A DNA stretch of 64,000 bases from the NCBI GenBank assembly GCA_963070105.1, contig OY718808.1, positions 1,590,738-1,654,737 of the forward strand. The letters are read 5' to 3'. Numbering within the stretch: position 1 is the first letter of the stretch; every line of letters starts with the position of its first letter. This DNA is from Litomosoides sigmodontis. Its lineage: Eukaryota > Nematoda > Chromadorea > Rhabditida > Onchocercidae. The notes beneath the pieces are model-generated. The model saw only the letters and a program-made list of their open reading frames with translations. It had not been told where the DNA came from and made no database searches. Below are positions 46,438-57,918 of this stretch, in pieces. The position numbers and the translations under genes are program-made.

Positions 46438-46505
46438 TGCGCGTTTGCGTTTGCGTTTGCGTGTGCGTGTGCGTGTACGTGTGTGTGTGTGTGCGTGTGC
46501 GTGCT
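46438..46505. repeat. CpG-containing GT/GC alternating tract
   Basis: TTTGCG units grade into GTGCGT and GTGTGT units over about 65 bases, a purine-pyrimidine alternation that includes CpG steps. Confidence 0.85.
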
Positions 46506-46987
46506 TGATTAGTGCAAGAGGGGGGAGATGTTAACAGAGACGTGTTGACTGCTTCGACAATTTAGTTTTCTCGTTCGTTGTTAACATTATCGTTGAGCAA
46601 ATGATAATTCTTGCAGTGCTCATTTCTTTTTTTTTTTTTTTGGTTCTTTCTTTCAATTGAAATTAAATGACCGTATCGATGAGAAGGCAGGCAGCACTAA
46701 GAGGGTGCGTGGGCTGACGTGAAGGGTGGATGAGATGGTGTGAAATTTGTATTAATGTGACTGCCATCACATTTCTAATTGATTTTTGAACTCATAACGG
46801 TCAAAAAATCAAGCTAAGTGCTTAAGAAATCAATGGGACAGGAGAAAGGGAGGAGAGGAGGTAGGAGGCTAGGGGAGGTGAAGGGGGAGGACATGAAGAA
46901 ATGAAAGCGGAAGAGAAGTGGACAAGGAGAAGCGAATGTAAGTGGAAGGAGCGAATGGAAACTTTTGTTAGCTGTGTTATTATTAGC

Positions 46988-47230
46988 CTAAAATTTAATT
47001 GAAATCATTTTTGCGCAATTTAATTTTAACATTTCAAAGTGTGAAATAGCCAGGATGTGAGTGAAGAAAATAGCTCGTGTCAAATTGGTTCCAATACTTT
47101 TCTCCTTTTTTTTTTCCCCCCGTTTTATTGGAGCAGCTGAAATATCGTTTGTCTGTTTTAGCTGCATGAATTTGAAATTTTCATTCTCTTTCTTTGTTGC
47201 ACTTTTTACTGAATTTGCGACATCATCCAT
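46988..47230 (-). CDS. Small lysine-rich protein, unknown
   Basis: An ATG at 47230 opens 80 codons to a stop at 46988, beginning MDDVANSVKSATKKENENFK and continuing FMQLKQTNDISAAPIKRGEK. The N-terminal two thirds are hydrophilic with many Lys, Asn and Glu; the rest is more hydrophobic. Codons are coding-like and the start is a clean ATG after in-frame stops. A possible donor (GAAAA|GTATTG) near residue 44 would make this the first exon of a longer gene, perhaps including 46000-46126, though simple joining gives the wrong phase. A G/A run (CGGGGGGAAAAAAAAA) lies within it. No family recognised. Confidence 0.4.
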   Translation of the reverse strand: MDDVANSVKSATKKENENFKFMQLKQTNDISAAPIKRGEKKKEKSIGTNLTRAIFFTHILAISHFEMLKLNCAKMISIKF

Positions 47231-47951
47231 TTAATGCAGTTAAAGTACGGAAGAAATAAAAAACAAACAAACTGTCGAATTATAATTTTACAGTCGTATT
47301 GTTACAATTGATTTTATTTGCACGATTTGTGGAACTGTAACTTTCTGAGAAATGAGACGAGTTGAAAATGCTTACATCTTTGTTAAAAATTTCTCTTTTA
47401 AATCAAATAATTTATAATTCTTCTGCTATGATGCTAACTGCTAGCGAATTTCATGGCAGTCAATATCAATGCAACTTTCACCTCAATTTTTAAAACTATT
47501 GCAACTCAATGATTTTTTTCCTGAAAGTTAATCTAACTATTTTTGCAGTTACACTCACGCTATCTTACCGTTACAAGGATATTGCTTTTTTCCTGCCTCT
47601 TTTTTCCCACAAAATGAAATACTGTAAAGATAAAATTCTCTGCCTTTAAAAATAACCAATAGGAAGCTAAGTGAAATTAACTGAAATATTTTTTCTTTCT
47701 TAACATATAAATTAAAATATCACCAGCGAATCCATTTTTTTCCTCAATTATATAGCTTGCTGCACACATATCATTTACATATTATGATGAATGCTTTCCA
47801 CACTGAAATTAGCATCATAAAATGAGCAATGATTGGATGAACTTTGTGAAAATATTGCAGTTAATTCACTACTCCTACTAATTATAGAGGTATATGGATG
47901 GAGGGGCAAATTACTACCTGTAATATACAGCGATATATATAAATACACATA
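47231..47951. other. Spacer with a weak minus-strand island
   Basis: Minus 47915-47775 reads SNLPLHPYTSIISRSSELTA, then IFSQSSSNHCSFYDANFSVE and stop, after the acceptor GTATATTACAG. It abuts the minisatellite and may be an exon or chance. Nothing else seen. Confidence 0.28.
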
Positions 47952-48411
47952 TTTTTCTACCATATAGCATACCATATCATATCATCTCGTACCATAATGA
48001 TTTTTCCAACCATATAGCATACCATATCATATCATCCCACACCATAATGATCTTTCCTACCATATAGCATACCATATCATATCATCTCGTATCATAATGA
48101 TCTTTCCTACCCTGTAGCATACCATATCATCTCGTACCATAATGATATTTCCTACCCTGCAGCATACCATATCACCTCGTACCATAATGATCTTTCCTAC
48201 GATATCATATCATCTCGTACCATAATGATCTTTCCTACCCTGTAGCATACCATATCATCTCGTACCATAATGATCTTTCCTACCCTGCAGCATACCATAT
48301 CATATCACCTCGTACCATAATGACCTTTCCTACCATATCATATCATCTCGTACCATAATGATCTTTCCTACCCTGTAGCATGCCATATCATATCATCCCA
48401 CACCATAATGA
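47952..48411. repeat. Minisatellite, ten copies of a 38-50 bp unit
   Basis: The core unit is TTTCCTACC, a variable middle (ATATAGCAT, CTGTAGCAT or CTGCAGCAT, then CCATATCATATCAT), and CTCGTACCATAATGA. Ten tandem copies are present. Length variants (about 50, 45 and 38 bases) arise by loss of ATATC-type words. The last base-perfect core ACCATAATGA ends near 48411. It is not a CRISPR array: there are no unique spacers and the variation is by substitution and deletion of sub-units. Confidence 0.93.
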
Positions 48412-48577
48412 TATATTGCTAATTTGGCCACCATTTAATGATCACATAGCAATTCAATTCAATAATAATGATAAATAAATTTTGTAAAATTGTGGCAATG
48501 ATTATGATAGATGTGTGCAGCTTGTTTTGTAATTTATTATCATTTTGAAAATTTTAATAACAAACAATTAGCAATTG

Positions 48578-48807
48578 ATGTGGGAAAAAAATTCTGATAC
48601 AATAAAAATTTGTTTTTTTCAAAAATGTTGTATATTATTAAGAGCAAAACTGGACAAGTACGCACACACGCACACGTACGTACATACGTGCTTTTTTTTT
48701 AGTTCGATTATATCTATCAGAGACTGGTTGTCGGTAGATTTGATTTACAGGAACTATACTTGTTGTGGTTCACTTACGCAAACCATTATGATGAAAAGAT
48801 AGGTTAA
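48578..48807 (+). CDS. Possible two-exon gene with a microsatellite mini-intron
   Basis: An ATG at 48578 reads MWEKNSDTIKICFFQKCCIL, then LRAKLD, ending at 48657 on the donor ACAA|GTACGC. A 45-base intron made of CA/GTAC repeat ends in TTTTTTTTTAG. The second exon, in the matching phase, reads SIISIRDWLSVDLIYRNYTC, then CGSLTQTIMMKR to a stop at 48802. The other phase of the same exon is just as protein-like (FDYIYQRLVVGRFDLQELYL..., stop at 48807), so the exon itself is better supported than the frame. Both phases being open over 33 codons is uncommon in this DNA. Unrecognised. Confidence 0.4.
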
Positions 48808-51800
48808 TGTCAACGGCACTGTTTCTAACGCTCTTCCATCTCCTACCTGTAAGTTATTTCACATTTCACTACCAATTTACATAAACGTACATTGATTGCA
48901 ATTTCACTCAAAGCAAACTTTAGAATTCTAATGACTCGCATCCCTAGCTCAGTAAAATAAAAAAAAAAACAAAGAGAAAGGCATTGGCAAAATTGGAAAT
49001 GAAATTTTTGCAAAGCAAAAGCTATATGATTGTTGAAGTGGAAGTTTTAACTCAATTATTACTCATACATTTTACAGTAAAATATTAATTCCAGCTATTC
49101 TGTGTTACTGTGAAATTACTTGATACTTTGCAGCACTATCGAATATCGGCTACCATTCTAACATTACAAAGTTTGCTTTTGTATCCAACTAGCAACATAC
49201 CGTAATTCATTCCGTTCAGCCTTTTTTTTGTCAATTTTACATTTTGAGATCAACCCTATAATTTTGCATTAATTTCATTCAAACAGTGCAAATGCATGCA
49301 TAAATGTTTGTGATTCAATTTAAACAATTCTCGTTGAAAATTAAGATTAAAATTTTAGGGCTAGCAAACGCTTGAATATTTTTTTTTTGAAAAGCATTTA
49401 CACCGTGTATTAGTGGGATTCAATTTGTGTACGATCGAATCTATCAATAATTAGAAATTCTAAATTAAAAAGCATATGTAAAAAAAATGTATTTCTGATA
49501 GGTTTTTTTTATTAGCAATAGCTATGACTACGGTAAGACAATCAAATTTTTTATTTTTTTTGAGCAAATTATTGGTTTCAAAAATTAAAATTGCTCAAAA
49601 TGCATTTGTTTAGTGTCTTTTTTGTCAATGAAAATTAAAGCTAAAATCAATTGTTAGATATGCTAAATGCAATAAAAGCTAAAGGAAAATGTGACATGAC
49701 TAAGAAGCGATTTGTTTTCATTAAATTTTTATTAATTTAACTTCATTTTTCTTTTCAACTAACCCTTTCTTAATGAGAAATTGAGGAGAATGAGAAGAGG
49801 AGGATATAATTTGTCGGAAAAGCTTTTTTTTTGTTTGCAATGCTTTTGCTAGCTAACACAATTTAATAATTCATTCTCACTTACTGGCGACTTTATTCAA
49901 ATTTTTCAAATCAGTATAATTTGCTTGCACAATAGACTTCAGTAAGTGTTCCAGCGTGAAACGCTCAATTATATTAAGGGAAAAAAATGAAGTTTAAATT
50001 ATTGTTAAGATGAATAGCCTACCATTTAATTAGACACTTAATTAATGTAATATTTTGTATGGTTAGAATTGATCAAAAATTAAATTGAAAATGAACGTGA
50101 ATCTAAAAATGCTCAGGCTTAACGAAAAACATATATTTAACTAAAATAGAAATGAGGAAGGAGTTGAGCGGTCAAACTGACCTGGCATATCGGTAAAGAA
50201 GGGATTGAATATTATTAAATGCCAGCATTTTAGGGAAATTTCACAGCCGTAGTAGTGTTTCTTCAGCATCTCTTTTTTTTGGAAAAACCTATTGCAACGC
50301 GTACTCTTATTTATTCTTTAAAAAAAAATATTTTTATAATTTCTGGAATTGCTAAAACTACCTGGATGTGTCGATAGAACGCCGGTAAAAGTAACCAACA
50401 GCATGCGCTAAAATGTCGACAGAATTTTGAATTAAATAAAATTACAGTAGCACTAGGTGAATAGCAAATCTGATAAGATGATAAGACTGGAAAATCATCG
50501 TTATCGTGAAATAATTCGAGGTCGATAGAATTTCAGGATAGTGCAATGATTTTATTGCACAATATGATGTTGCAATTTTTGAGGAATAAATATTTAAATA
50601 ACAAAAAAATATCTTCTTTTTTTTTCTAGCAAATATGCAAAAACGTATCGTTTTTATAGCTTTTATTAAAACAAAAAAAAATTGGATAAAAATTTAAAGT
50701 AAATGTTGAACATGAAAGAGATAGCGATAAAAATCGCTTTTTTTTTCCTTCATTGTTTGGTAAATTAATTTTTTTTCTTCAAATTCCAATTGGTAACAAT
50801 TGAAGAAAATGATTGCTTCCTTTCTTTCGCATTTCTTTTTCTGTCATTGCTCTTATTATTTGCACGGTAGTTAAATAATCATCTTTTTTTTTCAAAAAAT
50901 CTTTTTCTTCATTCCTCTTCCTCATTCCATTCTCATCCGCTTTTTTTCCACTTTCAAAACTTAATGTCACTCTTTAATGGCTTTTTCTATAGTTGACAAA
51001 TCAAGAAAAATAAAGCAATAAAATTTTCTGTGTGCTTTTTTTTTTGCAAAAAGTATCTTAAACAATTTTTGTCCTTTGTTCTTTCCGTTAACAGCTAACT
51101 TTCATCGTATATTTGAATTTTTTTCCCAGCTTTTTTTTTTGCCTTTACATGACATATTATCAGTTTCAATCAGATGATTTTTTTTTTCTTCTTGCCATTC
51201 TCAAAATTTATAAAAGATCGTAAAAGCAGTTAACGATAGTTTTATTCTTTACGTTTTCCGTTTTTTTTCAGCTCTCCTAAAATTTTATTTTATCTTATTT
51301 TTTTAAATTTGTTTAAATTGTCAATAATAGCAAATTTGTTCATTTTTTGAATGGTTCGCTCTACGATGATAATGATGATGATGAATAATGATGGATATAT
51401 TATGAGCAGCAAATCAAATTTCATTTTCAATGATCCTAATTGATAAAAAAAAAAACATTTTTGAATAATTTTCTTTTCAATTTATATCATTTACAATTAC
51501 ATGCATCGTTTTTTTTTCTTCCAAAGAAAGATGTGCAAATTGTATTTGAGGGAAAGTAAGAACTGAGATGCAAATATAAAAATTTTTGTTTTATTCGAAA
51601 TTTCAAACTTTGTCATATTTATTAAACAATTTGTTAAATTATTAAATTTAATAATTTATTAAATTATTTAAAGAAAAGGCTCTTTTTTCGCGCTTTATTT
51701 TGTTGCTAAATAAAAATTCAATGGAAAATTTCAAGCTCAATCATACAATTTTTTGCTTTTGCACACTAATTCTCTCGCCTGTATCATTTCGTTGGTTTTT

Positions 51801-53831
51801 TTTTTGTTTTTAATCGTACAAAATGAAAGAATTAAAGGATTTATGGTTTCTTGAAACGTTTGAAAATAAGATGATGAAAACAAGTTAAATTTTACTCAAA
51901 AAAGAAGTAAGTTGACAAAGGTAGAAATGATTTCACAAGGTTAGAGAGAAAGGAGAGATGAGTGTAATGATGAAATTTTTTGTTAATTAATTAATTTGCC
52001 CTTTTATTTCTTGTTAAGATTACGGCTTAGTTTCTCTCCCTCTCTCTCTCTCTCTCTTTCTTTCCTTTTTTTTTTGTATTTTTTTAAACCTAACTCTATC
52101 AACGTTGTTTTCGTATTTCTTCCATTTTGATAAATTGATCTTTTTGGCAAATCATCAGAGATGATGATTCATTAAATAGGTGAGAAAAAAATTTAGGTCA
52201 AAAACCTTTCAATAAAATTTGTCAAATAACGTAATTCCATGAAATATAGGAATTATTGCTTCAATGAAAAGCACAAATTGGTTAGTTAGCTTTTTTTCTG
52301 TTAATATTAAAATTTAGTTATTAATTTTTTTTCAAAATTTTCTTCCCCTATTTCTTAACATGTCACATATATATGTTGTTTTCTTTATTTTGCTTTTTTC
52401 TTTCCTCTTAAATTGTTTCACAGTTGGTGTTCGTCAGATTAATTAAATAATTAATTAATTAATTAACAATACTGTTCGCAATTTCATAATTTGTTTTTTT
52501 TTAAAAAAAAACAAAGCGACGAAAAGTTTTCAGTTTGATAGCTGTTAACAGTGCACATAAAGCATTATTATCTAATCAATCTCCCACGAGATTTTACTGT
52601 TAAATGTTTTTTTTTTTTCAAAAGGTTTTAACGTTTGAACCGTGGAAATTCCATAAATTATCAAAACTCACAACGAAGCAAATGCTAAATGATATGTTAG
52701 CATACATTTCACAATGCGTTCCTCTCTTTCACTCGTTTAGCTTTCTCTTTTAGCCCTAAGGGAATTAGTGGAATGTTACAGCTTATCGCAATCAAACCTT
52801 TTCCTTTCTTCTTTCTTCTGCCTAAAATTTTCACAAATTCAGTAAAAGCTTTAGAAGTTAGCACTTGAAATTTTGCAATGTATGAAAGATAAAAAAGTTC
52901 ATTTCACTGATTTTTTCCCCTCAACGGTGGATGCTAAAAATTCTGTTTGACTTTTTGACTTTTTTTTTCTTTTTTCGTCTTTTGACTTTTTTCTACCTTT
53001 ATTGTTTGTTGTCTATTGTTGTTGTTGTTGTTTATTGTTGCTGTTGTTGTTTATTGTTGTTGTTGTTGTTTATTGTTGTTGTTGTTGTTTACTTTCAAAT
53101 ATAAGAAGAAGGCATGCAGAACGTTCTTCGGGAGGATGAGTTAGTTAAGCGGAGCAGTTGTTGCTGATTTATATCTTCCTTTCCCTCCTTCCACCCCCCC
53201 CCCCCTCTCCGCATTTTTTTTTGTTTTGATGTTTTAACGATTTGTTGGAACAGTGCCATCATCCTATCTTTCATTTCAATCTGGAACACTTCCCACTTTT
53301 TTTTTTTTTTTGACGTTGCTTTTCCTCTCCTCCAGCACTGGCTGTGCTGCACCGTTCAACTACTGCAAGTGAAACGTATATGAATTGAATTAGTGTGGTG
53401 GTGAATTATTAATTGAAAAATTTATGCAAAAATTTGAACTTTATTTTAAAGGCTATATCTATAGCTGGCGCTACACAAATGCACTCTCTTAATCTTTGTA
53501 ATTATTTTTGCTTACTTTGATAGCCTCCTTTTTTTTTTTGTCGTTTTTTTTCCAGAATTGTTGCTGTTTTGCAAAGAAATTTCAATCATCTAAAATAACA
53601 AAAAAAAGAACCATTGGAATATTAAGGAATAATTTTTGACAATTTAAATAATTACATTTGGAATTAACCGTTACTGCCAAACACATTCAACACGTGTATG
53701 ATCAGTTAATTCAAAGAAATTACAGATTATTTTAGCTCCTGCTAATATAAAATGGTTTAAAATGTTTGTTTTTTGAATAATTATTTGCAAAATTTTATTC
53801 AAAATTATCCAAATTTTTTTAAACTAGAAAT
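48808..53831. other. Long gene-poor stretch
   Basis: AT-rich with many T runs, a CT tract near 52033-52060, TTG-unit repeats at about 53019-53090 and a 13-base C run near 53195. Weak coding signs: plus 50155-50204, an ATG exon MRKELSGQTDLAYR ending on CG|GTAAAG; and minus 50407-50362, a 46-base exon between ACATTTTAG and CAG|GTAGTT. The minus frame at 53095-53352 lacks an ATG and crosses poly-A and poly-G runs. None is called. Confidence 0.35.
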
Positions 53832-54062
53832 TTAATTATTAGAGTTATGGAAAGATGCGCGCGCACATAATGCATACGTCATCTGATAAACAATTCCCAT
53901 ATGCTCAAACATCTCAGTTAACAATAGCGGCAAGAGCTTATTGTAATAGTAAAATTTTACGATAGAAACAAATAAGATAATTGCTAGTACAATAAAACAT
54001 GCTAATACAATAACGCATAGCCACTTCCCGTCCTCCTCTATCATCTCCTTCACTCCCACCAT
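53832..54062 (-). CDS. Small single-pass membrane protein, unknown
   Basis: An ATG at 54062 opens 76 codons to a stop at 53832. The N-terminus is short and charged (MVGVKEMIEEDGKW). A clear membrane helix follows at about residues 15-35 (LCVIVLACFIVLAIILFVSI), then a basic-aromatic stop-transfer (VKFYYYNK) and a soluble tail of about 34 residues with LLPLLLTEMFEHMGIVYQM. The positive-inside rule would place the C-terminus in the cytosol. Codons are strongly purine-N-pyrimidine, the best such pattern among the short frames in the right half. A donor-like ATC|GTAAAA near residue 35 could make this the first exon of a longer gene. The next plus-strand exon candidate begins only 50 bases away, head to head. 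Confidence 0.5.
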   Translation of the reverse strand: MVGVKEMIEEDGKWLCVIVLACFIVLAIILFVSIVKFYYYNKLLPLLLTEMFEHMGIVYQMTYALCARASFHNSNN

Positions 54063-54111
54063 TATTACCGTCGTAGCATTTTTTGTTCTTCTTTGCTTCT
54101 CAATTTTTCAG

Positions 54112-54446
54112 ATTTAAATTAAAAAGTTGTCAAACAGAGACAGCCTTACTACTATTCCTCTCCTCTGAAATCTTATATTTTGAAATAATTTTCCTCGTCG
54201 TAATTGTTTATGCTTGTTTTTTTTCCTTCATTTTTTTTTTTGCATTTTCTCTCATCCCAAAACTCTTCCCGTTAACTGTCATATATTTCAAATTCATTTT
54301 TTTTTTCACCGTCCTCATTTTGAAGCCATTCGTGGATTGTTATTTGTCCCAAAACTCATTCAATCATTTGCAAGCGTTCTTTGTCAGTTGTTGGCCGAGC
54401 AATTTTATTTCTTTCATCACAAAAACATTTCCTAAATTTCTTCGTT
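54112..54446 (+). CDS. Possible membrane-protein exon
   Basis: The strong acceptor CTCAATTTTTCAG is followed by a frame open for 111 codons, reading FKLKSCQTETALLLFLSSEI and then several hydrophobic segments, ending FITKTFPKFLR. A second frame over the last 70 codons is also protein-like (HFEAIRGLLFVPKLIQSFAS...). T-rich DNA favours long Phe/Leu frames, so length alone is weak evidence; the acceptor and the charged first residues are the main support. It may be a trans-splice or cis-splice acceptor. Confidence 0.3.
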
Positions 54447-55813
54447 AATTAATTGTTTATCTAATTAATTCTCCAATGCCAATCGTCCTATTAGTTAGTT
54501 CTACTAATTTACAGCTAGTTGATTTTATTTTATAATATAATTCATTTAAATATATGATTGTATTACTTATCCTAAAATTCTACAGCAGACATGAAACGAA
54601 TTTTCTTCGATTTAACCAGCGTTTTTGAAGCTTTTTTTTTTTCTTTTCATGCTCCATCTACCATCCATCTATTCATTCATCCATCGCATTCGTAAAATTT
54701 ATGTTAATCAATTTCATCAATTTTTTAAGTAAATTTATGCTAAACAATTTCCTTCAAGTATAAACCAATCAATCAAATTGCGTGGAATATTTAAAACTGA
54801 TAAATTATACAAATTGTATATTATGAATTTAGCAAACTGTGCTATTATTGAAGAAAAGAAATTTGAATGGCTTATAATGGACGTTTTTTAACATTTGCAT
54901 TGCTACAATATTCTAAAAAAAAATAATATAGAAATATTTGTAGGCAGGCAAACTTAGATATTTAAATTTAAGGATTTTCATTTTAATAGCTATTAAGGTG
55001 CTTCCGTGAAACTTTACGAGCAATTGAATTCAAATATGCTACTTCCTACTGCACTTGCAATAATGTTCGCTCTTTTGAATGATGAAATTGAAATTAATTT
55101 ATCGTACATTTCGCTTTCTCCTTAAATCACTTGAGCTTGTTGTAAAATTTATTAAAGCATACAATTTTCAATAATTTTAAATCATTTTTTCAAGCTACTC
55201 TCTTAAACTTTGGCTTTTTCTAAATTTTCCTTCTTTTTTTTTCTTGTTTGTTTGCTAAATAAATGGAATTTAGGGGAAATTTTTGAATTTCTTCTTGCAC
55301 TTTTTTTTTTGCTTAAATTATTGGAATTTTCTCTTAAATTTCTCATTCGTTTTTTTACCCTCTAAAGATAAAATATATTTTAGTTTAGATTCAGTAATAA
55401 ATTATTGTATAAATATGGATTATATATTAGTGCTATGTTTTTCTTTTAAGTTGATATCCTGTAGGAGTTATATTGATATTTTATGGGAGTAATTAAAGTA
55501 ATTGAAAAGGATTTTGCATCTCTCATTTTATTTCGTCGTACCTTTTTTTTTCCCCTTCGATTTCTCTTTTCCTTGCAGCTAACTGCTTTGTTATAAGTTC
55601 GAAAATTGAAGCATAGGCCCTCTCTTCTATTTCATATTATTTAAAATACCACAGCTATTATTGTCATTATCATCATTACCAATATCGTCATCATTGTTAT
55701 TGTTGTCATCACTGTCATCATCATTATCACTATTTATTATCCATTTTTAGAATATTATTATTTTGAAATTTCGTTAGCGTAAAGGATAAGTGGCAAAAAG
55801 AGGAAAAACAAAA
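54447..55813. other. Spacer with one weak two-exon candidate
   Basis: On the plus strand a frame ending at 55460 (KDKIYFSLDSVINYCINMDY, then ILVLCFSFKLIS; donor TCCT|GTAGGA) joins in phase to 55579-55616 (acceptor TTTTCCTTGCAG; NCFVISSKIEA and stop). An ATC/ATT-type microsatellite lies at 55660-55735. A short ATG frame (MKRIFFDLTSVFEAFF) begins near 54591. None is firm. Confidence 0.3.
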
Positions 55814-56321
55814 ATGATGATTAAAAGGAATTTAAAAGCGGATTGCTTGCAAGATAATGGGCCGAAAAATGCTACTCATTATGATAACCCATTTGGGGCC
55901 TATTTAAATTGGAATCATCAAATGGTAAGTTCGAGAAACTGACATCGACAACAATTCAAATGTCATTTTGATGAGCTCCATTCTCCTAGCCCATTTCAAA
56001 CTTTCTATCTATCACATTGATGGTCTTCAAGAGATGACCATGGCATTCGTTCCCAGTGATTTTGTCATTTTACTTCTAACATTCCTGAATTCCTCTCTTA
56101 CTTTCTTCCATTGCAAAAAAAAAATTTTATTTGAAATCGAAAATGCTTAGAAATTGCAACAGTTACAATAGCGTTTCTAGCATTTTGAAATAATTCAATT
56201 TTTATTAAATGTATTACTCTTATTTGGAATAATTTCACATGCTCTAATAAATAAATTAATTAATTGTGCAAGTTTTATTTTTCTCAAAAAAACCAATATT
56301 AATGTCTTATCAAAAGCTTGA
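55814..56321 (+). CDS. Two-exon small protein with one membrane segment
   Basis: The ATG at 55814 starts MMIKRNLKADCLQDNGPKNA, then THYDNPFGAYLNWNHQM, ending at 55924 on the strong donor ATG|GTAAGT. This exon is GC-richer than its flanks and very protein-like. It joins in phase 0 to 56181-56321 (acceptor GCGTTTCTAG), giving HFEIIQFLLNVLLLFGIISH, then a further hydrophobic stretch and KKTNINVLSKA, for 83 residues. The product would have a soluble N-terminus, one or two membrane segments and a short basic tail. An alternative second exon after CTCCTAG (about 55979) would give a 14-residue end instead. Exon 1 is the firmer half. No family recognised. Confidence 0.48.
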
Positions 56322-57176
56322 AGTAAAATAGAGTTTAATAGTAATAACTGAAATGATATGTCTTAGTATTTTTCATTTCTTTTTTTTTTTTTTAAAATTG
56401 TATTTTACAAGACTTAAACATTTAATACGCACTTATATGCTTTTAGTAATTTGTTTATTTTATTTAATGCTTAACTATGTCTGCTTATTTACTCCATTAC
56501 TTGTTTCAATATTGATCTACGTGTGCTCGTTTACTCGTTTACTTGTTAGCAATTAATTTGCATTAATTCTTTTATCCTTTATATTAGTGAATTGCAACTA
56601 ATAATAAGTATTTCGGCAAGCGTTTTCTTTTTTGTGATGTCTAATTTAATTTAATTTAATTTTCAATTAGTGATTCGCATTTTCTTGCAACTCTTCTGGA
56701 ATTGTTGAATTGTAAATTGTGAGATGCAACATGTGAGAGAACTACAGAAAAAAAAATATCACAATGATCCATTCAATCCTAAAACTGGTAAATTGCCTTT
56801 TAATTAAAGTCATTTATAACTTTCTTCCTTCTATTACTTTTTTTGAGGGAAACAAAAGGTGAGAGAGAGAGAGAAGTCTCGAAATCAAAAAAAAAGGAAA
56901 ATTTTTTAAAAAATTACATTTATTCTGAAAAATTTTAAAGATCTAATTTTTCCTCACCTATTATTTAAAGCAGGACGTGAGCAATTTTTTGAGAGTGAGA
57001 GAGAGGGAGAAAAAAGAGAGAGTTGAGAGAGGGGGAGAGAGAGAGTTGGAATGCGTTATTTGCGTGCATGGACACTTCAAATATTAAACTTTCAAGTGCT
57101 CGGCTAATCATCTGACTGAAGTGGATTTGGGTTAGCATTTAGCAATTTCTAAGATCATATCATTCCGATATTTTAG
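56322..57176. other. Non-coding spacer
   Basis: A hydrophobic plus frame at 56353-56556 with several potential membrane segments has no other support. GA tracts lie at about 56863-56875 and 56996-57045. Confidence 0.4.
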
Positions 57177-57242
57177 TGGTGTGAAGAGTTTGCTAGCTGC
57201 GAGGATTTAAACAATAAAGGTGGAGTGAGGTTGAAAAATTAG
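57177..57242 (+). CDS. Possible 3'-terminal exon, unknown
   Basis: The acceptor GATATTTTAG precedes 21 codons reading WCEEFASCEDLNNKGGVRLK, then N and stop. The acceptor and residue composition are good. A possible first exon begins at about 57052 (MRYLRAWTLQILNFQ) and would join in phase 0, but its donor (CAA|GTGCTC) is poor. Confidence 0.3.
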   Translation, partial: WCEEFASCEDLNNKGGVRLKN

Positions 57243-57702
57243 CATATTTATGTAAATCAAGCAAATGTATTTGTTTAATTGTTAAAATAAACGATTGATA
57301 AGACAGTAAAGAAATGTTATTTTTAAATATTAAATTTAGATAAATATATCATCTTAACCGGAGAGAATAAAACGGAAAGAGAGAGAGAGAGAGAGCGAGA
57401 AATTGATAAAATTCTAAATCATCCCTTTTTTTTTCATCTACATCGATCTCTTTTTTCTTTTTCTGAAAGTCATTTTGAAAATGAATGAATAGCTTAGGCT
57501 TTTTCATCAGCAGCTCTTGCTACTCTCTTCTTTCTATTATCATTGTTATCATAATTATTATCACTGTTATTATTATTAATAAGTTATTATTACTATAAAT
57601 TTTATATTATTATTAATTTTCATAATTATTATTGGTCTTTATTCCAATGAAATGTTTTATACGTTCGTTTCACTTGTAATACTTTCTTTTTTCTTTAATT
57701 TC
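57243..57702. other. Non-coding spacer
   Basis: GA repeat near 57377-57397 and interrupted ATT repeats at 57540-57625. Nothing coding seen. Confidence 0.5.
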
Positions 57703-57918
57703 AAAATTGAAAAGCCATTTCTGAAATTGATTGGAGGAAATTATCAAAAAAGGCGGAAGCGCATAGTTATAAGTGTTAATAAACATTATTAAATGTGTAT
57801 CTAATATCTAATCAAGAAAACAGTGTAATTTAAGCGTGAAAATTGATTGAGGAAGAATTTTAAGGATTTTTCCTTGATAATTTCCTCCAATTGATTTCAG
57901 AAATGGCTTTTCAATTTT
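57703..57918. repeat. 216-bp inverted repeat with 45-bp arms
   Basis: The left arm 57703-57747 (begins AAAATTGAAAAGCCATTTCT) matches the reverse complement of 57874-57918 at 43 of 45 positions; the two mismatches are adjacent. The arms enclose 126 bases. No transposase is encoded and no target-site duplication is obvious at the ends, so it could be a MITE, a foldback element or a long-hairpin RNA locus. Confidence 0.92.

Noticed and set aside
47952..48411. CRISPR array
   Set aside because: Units vary internally by substitutions and deletions, spacers are not unique, and the host is a eukaryote; it is a minisatellite.
53095..53352. 85-codon minus frame, Lys- and Gly-rich
   Set aside because: Starts with GTG rather than ATG just after a stop and crosses poly-A and poly-G runs. 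Its ends look protein-like but no splice sites define it; left unannotated.
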